NCBI GenBank assembly: GCA_029881355.1
Contig: JAOUMT010000005.1
Span: forward strand, 1 to 34,472
DNA from: Acidimicrobiia bacterium
Lineage (GTDB): Bacteria; Actinomycetota; Acidimicrobiia; Spongiisociales; JAENVV01
Direction of reading: 5' to 3'
Length of the DNA stretch: 34,472 bases
In this document: in pieces, positions 27,085 through 34,472 of the stretch
Numbering within the stretch: the stretch's first letter is position 1
Layout: every line of letters begins with the position of its first letter
The notes under the pieces: model-generated
Database searches by the model: none
What the model was told of the DNA's origin: nothing
The model's input: only the letters and a program-made list of their open reading frames with translations
Made by a program: the position numbers and the translations under genes

Positions 27085-27743
27085 GCAGCCAGCAACTCCG
27101 GTCCGTTGTTCCGGACCGAATTGACGAGGGGTGGCACCGGACGAAACTGCAGGCCGTTGACTTGGCTGGCTTCGAGAATCTGCTCCAGCGTGTCGACGTC
27201 GTGCTGCTCGGCATCGAGCCAATCGTCCCATAGATCGGCGCTGAGACTGACGGGCATCCGGTCGTGGATGCCCTCGATCGCCGGATCGGCCTTGGTTGTG
27301 ATGACCGTACAGGTAACCACCCGCTCCTCGGTATCTGGATCGCGCCATCGGGTCCACAGGCCGGCGAAGGCCATCGGGCCGGATGCAAGGGATATGAAAT
27401 AGGGCTGTTTCGTGTCGTCCGGACGCCGCTCCCACTCGTAGAAACCATCAGCTGGCACCAGGCAGCGGCGACGGGTGAACGAGTCACGAAACGCCGGTTT
27501 GGTGGCAACCGACTCAACCCTCGCATTGATGTGGATGGTCTTGCGGTTTTTGGCGTAGTGCGGGATCAAACCCCACTTGAACGCCCCGAGGGTCCGATGG
27601 TCCTCATGGTCGACCAGTCCGTACACCAGGTCGGTCGGAGCGACGTTGTACGACTGTTTGAGTGATTCGGTGCGGACCACTTGCGCCCCGAAAAAGTCGA
27701 TATAGTCGTCGAGTTCCATGGCTTGGATAAAGCGACCACACAT
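27078..27743 (-). CDS. SOS response-associated peptidase (YedK/HMCES, SRAP domain)
   Basis: Trimmed start gives MCGRFIQ (catalytic Cys2), 'YNVAPTD', '[10 protein letters not shown]', '[33 protein letters not shown]', 'IHDRMPVSL'. Confidence 0.94.
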   Translation of the reverse strand: MCGRFIQAMELDDYIDFFGAQVVRTESLKQSYNVAPTDLVYGLVDHEDHRTLGAFKWGLIPHYAKNRKTIHINARVESVATKPAFRDSFTRRRCLVPADGFYEWERRPDDTKQPYFISLASGPMAFAGLWTRWRDPDTEERVVTCTVITTKADPAIEGIHDRMPVSLSADLWDDWLDAEQHDVDTLEQILEASQVNGLQFRPVPPLVNSVRNNGPELLAAY

Positions 27744-27992
27744 GTCCCTACCGTAGCCCAAGGGAAGCGGTAGCTGGTCGAGAACGTTGGGTGCATGGCT
27801 GACCCGGCGGGCGATCATCTGGCGTTTGATGGTGGCGGCATCAAAGGCGTGACGCTCACCGGTGCCACCGTGGCGACCATCGACAGGGGACTTTGAGGAA
27901 AGCAGCGACGCCACTGTTCCAGAAAGGCTGACGGCGGCGCCGCTGGCCGTTGGGTAGCGGCCTACGGGCGCTCAGTGACCTAGTGTTGCCCG

Positions 27993-28763
27993 ATGGAATC
28001 GGCGGTCTCTTACTTTGGGCTAACCAAACGATTCGGCGACAAAGTGGCCGTCGACCAGGTCAGCCTCACGATACCCAAGGGTGGGTTCTTCGGGATCACT
28101 GGCCCCAATGGGGCAGGAAAGACCACCATGCTGCGGATGACGACCGGACTCCTCCGTCCCGATGGAGGACGGGTCGTGGTCGCCGGGCACGACGTTTGGT
28201 TGGACCCCGTCGCCGCCAAGGCGGTGATCGGCCTGGTGCCTGACCAACCTCGCCTGTTCCCGAAGCTGACCGGAACAGAATTGCTCCAGTTCACCGGTCA
28301 ACTGCGAGGACTGGACCGTACCCAGGTCCGAACCAGAGCCGAAGAGCTGCTTGGTGTTCTTGGTCTCGCTGCCGACGCAACCACGCTGGTCGCCGACTAC
28401 AGCCTGGGAATGACGAAGAAGTTGGCGATTGCTGCGGCGCTTCTTCACCGACCGCTCGTGGTCTTCCTCGACGAGCCATTCGCCGGCGTCGATCCCGTAT
28501 CGCGCCAGGTGGTTGAGACCATTTTGGGTCGATACGCGGCCGGCGGCGGAACCGTCGTCTTTTCTGATCACGCGATGGACGTGGTCGAACGGTTATGTCA
28601 GAACCTGGTGATCGTCAACGACGGCGCCGTGCTGGCCGCGGGAACGCTTTCCGACATAACCAACGGTCGGCGACTGCAGGATGTATTTGTCGAGATGGTT
28701 GGTGGAGCGATCCTGGCCGATGGAGAACTGTCATGGTTGGGGTCTTCGCCCGACTCAAACTAA
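27993..28763 (+). CDS. ABC transporter ATP-binding protein
   Basis: 256 aa; Walker A 'GPNGAGKTT', signature 'YSLGMTKKLAIAAALLHRPLVVFLDEPFAGVDP', H-loop 'SDHAMD'. Confidence 0.94.
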   Translation: MESAVSYFGLTKRFGDKVAVDQVSLTIPKGGFFGITGPNGAGKTTMLRMTTGLLRPDGGRVVVAGHDVWLDPVAAKAVIGLVPDQPRLFPKLTGTELLQFTGQLRGLDRTQVRTRAEELLGVLGLAADATTLVADYSLGMTKKLAIAAALLHRPLVVFLDEPFAGVDPVSRQVVETILGRYAAGGGTVVFSDHAMDVVERLCQNLVIVNDGAVLAAGTLSDITNGRRLQDVFVEMVGGAILADGELSWLGSSPDSN

Positions 28764-30298
28764 GAACGCTGTACAACTTGGCCAGAACCGGCCGGTGGCC
28801 AGCGCTGGCGGTGGTGGCCATCCTGCTCATCGTTGGCTTTGGTCTCGGGGCTTCGTCTCTGGCCCGACTAGTCGTTACCCGGGTTGACGGCGATCCGCTC
28901 GTTGTCGGAATCATCTACTCGGGATTGGCGCTGATGTGGGTGGTCGGGCCGATAGTCATGGCATCGATCGATCAAACGCTCGAACCGCGCGCCTTCGAGA
29001 ATCTGCCCTTGGATCGCCTTCAGATCGCCTCGGGTTTGGCGGTGGCGGGCGTCGTCAGCCCCGGGTCGGTCTTCACGTTGTTGCTCGTCGCCGGAGTGGC
29101 CTCCGGGCAGACGTCCGCACACGGGAGTGGGGCGGCGGCAAGCATGGCCTGGTTGGCGGCGATCCTCGTCTGGGTCCTCTGCCTGCTCGAAGCCCGCTTC
29201 CTGACCACGTTCGTGAGCGACATGATGCGCTGGCGACGCGGACGCGAGATCGTGTCGCTGGTCGCCTTGATGTTGCTGGTCGTGCCAGGGTTGATCCCGA
29301 TCACCTTCGTGGACAGCACCAACCCGGACTTTGGCTGGATGGCTCGCCTGGTCCGGTTTAATCCTTTCGGGTTGCTTGCGGCTGTGTCTGGCAATGTTGC
29401 GGCAGGTGAGTGGGTAGTTGCCGTGGGTGCTCTCCTGTTGGGAGTGGTCCTGACGGGTGCACTCATCGCCGGGTTTGGTTGGGCTTTGGGTCGCCTGAGC
29501 ATCCAGACCGGTGACACGGCCGGAGGTCAGAAGCTGAGCTCAACCGGTCTTGGCCTTGGGTCGATTGGTCGTCTAAGCGGCCCGGTCGGTGCCGTGGCCG
29601 CCAAGGAGTTCAAGTACCTGCGACGGGATCTGCGGGTGAAAGGCCAATTGTTCGCCAGTGTGTTGATCATCGTAGGTCTGGCCTATTCGGCCATCACCGG
29701 TCAGCTCGGGCCGTGGGCGCCGATGACGGTGTCGGCGATTTCGTTTGCGCTGGTCGCTCCCTTGATGTTCAACACGTTCGGGCTCGATGGGGGAAGTTTT
29801 TGGATCTACGTGCTGACCGGTGCGCCAGGTCGCAAGGTGTTGGCTGGAAAGATGGTCGCGTATCTCGTGGCGGCGACCCCGGTGCTGCTCATCGTTACCG
29901 CGCTGCTGGCCTGGGCGGGGCGGAGTGTTTCGTACGTGCTCGCCGGGTTCGTGACCGCCCTGGCCACCTCGGCGCTCTTCATCGGGGTTGGAGCAGTCAT
30001 TGCGATTTATGCGGCCTATCGGCTCCCAGAGGAGAACTTGTTCGCCACCAAGACGGCCGGCCAGTTCCGGGTGGTGTTGTTTGGTCTGGGGGGTTTCATT
30101 GTGACGGGTTTGGCCGTCCTCCCGGTCGGCGTCGGCCTTGTCGCCGCCTGGGCAGTCGCCGGAGCGAGCGGAGTGACGCTGGGCGCCGTAGTGGCCCTTG
30201 TCTATGGCGGGGGAGTAATGGCAACCGGACTGTGGTTGGGTGGGTCCCTGTTTGACGAACGAGCCGTCAAGCTCATCGAGATCCTCGATGGCGAGTAG
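28733..30298 (+). CDS. ABC transporter permease
   Basis: Start trimmed to ATG 28733 (MVGVFARLKLRTLYNLARTGRW...); many TM segments; overlaps the ATPase gene. Confidence 0.85.
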   Translation: MVGVFARLKLRTLYNLARTGRWPALAVVAILLIVGFGLGASSLARLVVTRVDGDPLVVGIIYSGLALMWVVGPIVMASIDQTLEPRAFENLPLDRLQIASGLAVAGVVSPGSVFTLLLVAGVASGQTSAHGSGAAASMAWLAAILVWVLCLLEARFLTTFVSDMMRWRRGREIVSLVALMLLVVPGLIPITFVDSTNPDFGWMARLVRFNPFGLLAAVSGNVAAGEWVVAVGALLLGVVLTGALIAGFGWALGRLSIQTGDTAGGQKLSSTGLGLGSIGRLSGPVGAVAAKEFKYLRRDLRVKGQLFASVLIIVGLAYSAITGQLGPWAPMTVSAISFALVAPLMFNTFGLDGGSFWIYVLTGAPGRKVLAGKMVAYLVAATPVLLIVTALLAWAGRSVSYVLAGFVTALATSALFIGVGAVIAIYAAYRLPEENLFATKTAGQFRVVLFGLGGFIVTGLAVLPVGVGLVAAWAVAGASGVTLGAVVALVYGGGVMATGLWLGGSLFDERAVKLIEILDGE

Positions 30299-30299
30299 C

Positions 30300-31496
30300 T
30301 CAGCCGATCCCGCCTGCCAGGGTCGAGCTGGCTGCCGACCGTTTGAGTCGGACCATGGCTGCTACGCCGGCCGCCGGTCCCAGGGCCAGGACCGGGAAAG
30401 CCCATTGCCAGGTGGACATATCGGCGATTTCGGGTATCAAGCGAATCGTCACCATCGTGAGTGAGAAACCGAGCGCCGTTTGAAGGGTCAAAGCGGTGCC
30501 GCGAACGTCATCGTGGGTTGTCTCCGTAACCATGGTCGAGAACTGGGCGGAGTCGGCCACCACGGCCGCACCCCAGACCAGGAGCACGGGAATCGCAAGG
30601 AGCGGGGAGGTCCCGAAGATGAGCGGTGATGCGAGCGCACAAGAGCCAGAGATGGCCATGGCCGTTCCCGCCACTCGCGTACGCCCATACCGGTCCGACA
30701 ATCGTCCTGCCCACCAGGCCGCCGGTCCGCCGATCGCGATGATGGCAAAAGCGATGACGGGAACCGGGCCGTATGACCGACCTGAGGCTTCTGCCGAAGC
30801 CCCGACGAATAAGGCCACCCACGTCCACATTGCATACAGCTCCCACATGTGCCCGAGGTAACCGATTGTCGACAGTCGATAACCCTGGTTAGTGACGACG
30901 CGGGTGATGTGGCGCCACGAAAACTGGGCGACGGGTGGCTCGAACGGTCCATCTTCGACGAGCCAACGCATGGCGATCGTACCGAGCGCCGCCAATCCTG
31001 ATGCGACGAGTACGACTCCTCGCCACTCAAAACCGAGCCCCCGAATCAGGTGAGGGGTGGCGCTGCCAATCGTCAACGCTCCCACGAGAACGCCCAGAGC
31101 TTTGCCGCGCCCTGCTTGAAACCAGCCGGCCATGGCCTTGAGCCCCGACGGGTACACTCCGGCCAGCGCCGCGCCTGTCACAAACCGTAGAACGATGGCA
31201 GGTGCCGGAGCCGAGACGAAAACGAGAGCAGCATTGGCGAGGACCGCGACGGAACCCGCCCACGCAAATAGGGTTCTCGTTGGAGTCACGTCACTGGTGT
31301 TGAGGACTGCCAGCGTAAAGGCCCCGACTACGAATCCGAGCTGAACTGCCAGAGTGAGCCACGCAACTTCGGAAGTCGAAAGGGTCCAGGCGATTTGGAG
31401 CTGCGGGGTAACGGCCGACGCGGAGAACCAGACGGTCAGGACCAGAAGTTGGCTAACGGCGATTACCGCCAGGGCGCGGCGCGGCTGGTTGGTCAC
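30300..31496 (-). CDS. MFS transporter
   Basis: 398 aa, about 12 hydrophobic segments; 'GRLSDRYGRTRVAG' MFS loop motif. Confidence 0.9.
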   Translation of the reverse strand: MTNQPRRALAVIAVSQLLVLTVWFSASAVTPQLQIAWTLSTSEVAWLTLAVQLGFVVGAFTLAVLNTSDVTPTRTLFAWAGSVAVLANAALVFVSAPAPAIVLRFVTGAALAGVYPSGLKAMAGWFQAGRGKALGVLVGALTIGSATPHLIRGLGFEWRGVVLVASGLAALGTIAMRWLVEDGPFEPPVAQFSWRHITRVVTNQGYRLSTIGYLGHMWELYAMWTWVALFVGASAEASGRSYGPVPVIAFAIIAIGGPAAWWAGRLSDRYGRTRVAGTAMAISGSCALASPLIFGTSPLLAIPVLLVWGAAVVADSAQFSTMVTETTHDDVRGTALTLQTALGFSLTMVTIRLIPEIADMSTWQWAFPVLALGPAAGVAAMVRLKRSAASSTLAGGIG

Positions 31497-31619
31497 CTTG
31501 GATCAAACCTTCCGGAGTGATGAATTCTTCCTGGAGCAACTGTACGCTTGCCGACAATTCGGAGTAGTCGAGCCTGGCACGTGGTTGAAAAGGGTGTGTT
31601 TGCGAACCATCTACAAACG

Positions 31620-32849
31620 ATGAGCCGGCGACTCGGTATCGGAGTGGCTTTGGCGCTATTCGTGGCCGCCTGTGGAGATGCCATGCCAGACGAAGCTGCC
31701 TCCGCATCGACGGTTACGGCTGGGGCGGAACCGTCCGAAGTGGTCGGGACGGTCGACCCGGGCGAAGTCGAGTCGGCGCTTTCCGGCGGCACGGTGTCGG
31801 CCATCGACACGCTCGGCCGTGGTGGTTGGGACGGATCTCCGGCTCCGCTGATCGATGAATCTGACGTCGGAATCGTCCTGCCGCCCGACACGATTCCCTC
31901 GATCGACGCCCCCCAATTCGTGGATATCGCCACAGCAGACACGTACCTGGAGGACGTCGAGCCCGTTGTCTATTTGCAGATCGGAGATGACGTCAGGGCC
32001 TATCCCGTGCAGATCCTCATCTGGCACGAGATCGTCAACGATGTCGTCGGTGGCGAGCCGGTCGCCGTCACCTACTGTCCTCTGTGCAACTCGGCAGTTA
32101 CCTATCGGCGGGTGATCGGAGATGAAATCGTCACCTTTGGTACATCGGGAGCTCTCTACAACTCGGCTCTGGTGATGTATGACCGCACGACGGAGTCGCT
32201 GTGGACCCATTACGACGGGCGGGCGGTGATCGGCGCCTTGACCGGTGTTGAACTCGACCCGATCTCGGCGCCGTTATTGGCGTGGGCGGATTTCAAGGAC
32301 CAGTTCCCGGACGGGATCGTGCTGGATCGAGACCGTACCGGCGCCCGGCGCGATTATGGGACCAATCCTTATGGCGGCTACGACGACGTCGGGTCCTCGC
32401 CGTTCCTGTTCAGGGGTGATGCCGACACCCGGGCCGAGCTCTTGCGGCGAGTGGTCGGCGTGGTCATTGGTGAAGACGCCAAGGCCTGGACCCTCGACGG
32501 TTTGATGGACGGCGTGGCCAGCGTGACGAGCGGAGAGCTGGCCGGTCAGGATCTCGTCATTCTTTGGAAAGCCGGACAAGCGTCGGCGCTCGACAGTTCG
32601 GCGATCAGCGGAGGCTTTGATGTTGGCTCGGTCGGCGTGTTTGATCCCCATGTCGACGGGAGAACGCTGACGTTCGAAGCAACCGGGCCGGGTTTTTTTG
32701 ACATCGAGACGGGTACGCAATGGTCCATCACCGGCCGGGCGCTCGACGGCGAGTTGGCGGGGGCCCAGTTGACACCGGTGCCCCACCTCGACACGTTCTG
32801 GTTTTCCTGGTCGTCCTATCGGGGCCAAACCGATCTCATTGACGGCTGA
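31620..32849 (+). CDS. DUF3179 domain-containing lipoprotein
   Basis: Start trimmed to MSRRLGIGVALALFVAACGDAM; 'VYLQIGDDVRAYPVQILIWHEIVNDVVGGEPVAVTYCPLCNSAVTYRR...FGTSGALYNSALVMYDR.TESLW' is characteristic of DUF3179. Confidence 0.92.
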   Translation: MSRRLGIGVALALFVAACGDAMPDEAASASTVTAGAEPSEVVGTVDPGEVESALSGGTVSAIDTLGRGGWDGSPAPLIDESDVGIVLPPDTIPSIDAPQFVDIATADTYLEDVEPVVYLQIGDDVRAYPVQILIWHEIVNDVVGGEPVAVTYCPLCNSAVTYRRVIGDEIVTFGTSGALYNSALVMYDRTTESLWTHYDGRAVIGALTGVELDPISAPLLAWADFKDQFPDGIVLDRDRTGARRDYGTNPYGGYDDVGSSPFLFRGDADTRAELLRRVVGVVIGEDAKAWTLDGLMDGVASVTSGELAGQDLVILWKAGQASALDSSAISGGFDVGSVGVFDPHVDGRTLTFEATGPGFFDIETGTQWSITGRALDGELAGAQLTPVPHLDTFWFSWSSYRGQTDLIDG

Positions 32850-32869
32850 TTCGGGTTATCGTTACCGAT

Positions 32870-33254
32870 GAGTTCGCCGGGCGACCGCCGGGAGCAATCC
32901 TGGAGGAAAGTCCGGACTCCACAGGGCAAGGGTGCTGGGTAATACCCAGGCGGCGCGAGCCGATGGAAAGTGCAACAGAAAGCAAACCGCCAACGCCGCA
33001 AGGCACGGTAAGGGTGAAACGGTGGTGTAAGAGACCACCAGCGCGTCGGGTGACCGGCGCGGCTGGTAAACCCCGCCCGGAGCAAGGCCATGCAGAGATG
33101 ATGACGGCCCGTCGATCCTCTTCGGAGGTGAAAGTCTCGGGTAGGCCGCACGAGGTTGTCCGGTAACGGCAATCCCAGATAGATGGTCGCTGCCTGCTTG
33201 AAGTCGAGTTTGCTCGAACAAGCAGGAGACAGAATCCGGCTTATAGGCGAACTC
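32870..33254 (+). ncRNA. rnpB: RNase P RNA, bacterial class A
   Basis: P1 pairing GAGTTCGCC/GGCGAACTC; conserved GAGGAAAGTCCGGACTCC, AGGGTGAAACGGTGGTGTAAGAGACCACCAG, and 3' ACAGAATCCGGCTTATAG. Confidence 0.96.
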
Positions 33255-33262
33255 AAACTTGT

Positions 33263-33289
33263 GGGATCCCGTCCAATGGGCGGGATCCC
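33263..33289 (+). terminator. Hairpin terminator after rnpB
   Basis: GGGATCCCGTCC-aat-GGGCGGGATCCC, 12-bp stem with one G-T pair. Confidence 0.65.
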
Positions 33290-33305
33290 GCCTGGTTAAC
33301 GGCAC

Positions 33306-33680
33306 CTAGTTGGAGCGACTGGCCACATAGGCGCCAACTGCTCCGAGTCCGGCAGCGAGGACCAGAAACCATGCCTGGCGAATCGGCGAGGCCGGACTCC
33401 CGCTGGCCAGTGATGCCAGCGTGACGCCGAAGCCGAAAATCAGCGCTGCCAGGACGCCGTGGAACATCTTGCGCATGGAAAGCCGACCGCCGACGTAGCC
33501 CGCTCCGATCAAGCCGACCAGCACCCCGAACACCACCGCACCCGTAAGGGCATCTCTCCCCATCACAGCGGCACCGGCCCAGATCAGGGTGGCCACCAGT
33601 GAGGCGATGACCGTCGCAGCACCGAAACCGAGCAGGAGGGCATGCCACTGCAACGTTCGGTACATCAGGGTCCTTCCCAA
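33306..33680 (-). CDS. Small multi-pass membrane protein, unknown function
   Basis: 124 aa, four hydrophobic segments; start may be the internal Met (MYRTLQWH). Confidence 0.7.
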   Translation of the reverse strand: MGRTLMYRTLQWHALLLGFGAATVIASLVATLIWAGAAVMGRDALTGAVVFGVLVGLIGAGYVGGRLSMRKMFHGVLAALIFGFGVTLASLASGSPASPIRQAWFLVLAAGLGAVGAYVASRSN

Positions 33681-33750
33681 CGGAAGAGAATGTCGATCGA
33701 CGGTCGGCGAACTTGTGGATCCGTGGCCGTCGGTTTTGACCGATTGTTCC

Positions 33751-34257
33751 TTAGCTCGGGTCGTCCATGTGCTCTTCGAGCCCGGCGATCCAGCCGGTCG
33801 GAAGTTTCCAGTGTCGGGCGCCCAGCACGATCTGGCCCATGTACTTCTTCGACGGATGTGCTACCCGATCGGTGAGATCGGCATGGATGTGGGTGACGAC
33901 GCTATGGCGTTTGCCTTCACGATCGACTGCTTTGAAGTCATAGGTAACGGTCCTTAGTTCCAGGACTTCGGCGCTGCTGATGGCATCAAGATCTTCGTCG
34001 GTGACCGCAAACATCGCTCCCCAGACGGTGTTACCCGGTTCGGGTCGCACCGACGGCAGGGCACCTGAACCGGCCTCGAGCTCGTAGGGGAAAATGAGTC
34101 GGGTCTCGGGCAAGTGAGCGATGAATTGGAACTCGGCTCCAGGTGCGACGTCCCTGAGACGGTATGGCGACATGAGCGCCGTATATGAGAAGTACAGGGT
34201 CGTATCAGACACCGCGGCGAGTTCCTTTCTGCGCTGTTCGTGATTTTGCCTACTCAT
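33751..34257 (-). CDS. Gamma-glutamylcyclotransferase-like fold protein
   Basis: Trimmed start MSRQNHEQRRKELAAVSDTTLYFSYTALMSPYRLRDVAPGAEFQFIAHLPETRLIFPY...GNTVWGAMFAVTDEDLDAISSAE resembles GGCT-like proteins. Confidence 0.7.
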   Translation of the reverse strand: MSRQNHEQRRKELAAVSDTTLYFSYTALMSPYRLRDVAPGAEFQFIAHLPETRLIFPYELEAGSGALPSVRPEPGNTVWGAMFAVTDEDLDAISSAEVLELRTVTYDFKAVDREGKRHSVVTHIHADLTDRVAHPSKKYMGQIVLGARHWKLPTGWIAGLEEHMDDPS

Positions 34258-34375
34258 GGTAGTGCCATGGCCGGTGAACACCGAAACTCCGTACGATCGA
34301 CAGGCCGAAATTTGTTTGGAACCTTTCGGGGGTGTGTTTCGTCCTACAGGACACAAGGAGGAGGTGACGCCCGTC

Positions 34376-34472
34376 ATGATTGTTCAAACCCGCAACTGGG
34401 TCATTGATGAGCCCTGGGTTGACCTGGCTGCATGCCGCAATTTTGACCCTATGTTGTTCTTCCCACCGCCCG
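34376..34472 (+). CDS. WhiB-family iron-sulfur transcriptional regulator, 5' fragment running off the window
   Basis: RBS AAGGAGGAGG then MIVQTRNWVIDEPWVDLAACRNFDPMLFFPPP; 'W..LAACR..DP.LFFP' is the WhiB N-terminal signature. Confidence 0.88.
   Translation, partial: MIVQTRNWVIDEPWVDLAACRNFDPMLFFPPP

Noticed and set aside
32862-33305. 147-aa ORF antisense to rnpB (also 32816-33256)
   Set aside because: It is the reverse complement of RNase P RNA, a common false protein annotation.

Overview
The window looks like a high-GC actinobacterial chromosome segment, possibly from the Acidimicrobiia (inferred from gene content: WhiB, an F420-dependent LLM oxidoreductase, the DUF3090/SCO1664/MSMEG_4193-type trio, and a MoxR/VWA pair). 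I found no transposases, integrases, CRISPR arrays or phage genes. RNA genes are tRNA-Val(TAC) near the left edge and a complete class A RNase P RNA near 32.9-33.25 kb. Recognisable genes include two convergent LVIVD-repeat secreted proteins, two ECF sigma-factor operons, an HU-like protein, a Nif3-like/zinc-ribbon pair, a MoxR AAA+ ATPase with a VWA protein, a 2-hydroxyacid dehydrogenase, a trypsin-like protease, a phosphofructokinase, a YedK/HMCES-type SRAP protein, an ABC exporter, an MFS transporter, a DUF3179 protein and a 5' fragment of a whiB gene at the right edge. The least ordinary part is about 4.2-13.2 kb. It holds an ECF sigma factor coupled to a membrane-anchored beta-propeller protein, a frameshifted gene, a tiny secreted protein made of 22-aa repeats, a second ECF/membrane-partner pair, a secreted protein with a duplicated domain I do not recognise, and several perfect palindromes upstream of genes. 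No single undescribed system is proven. All assignments are by eye, without database searches.
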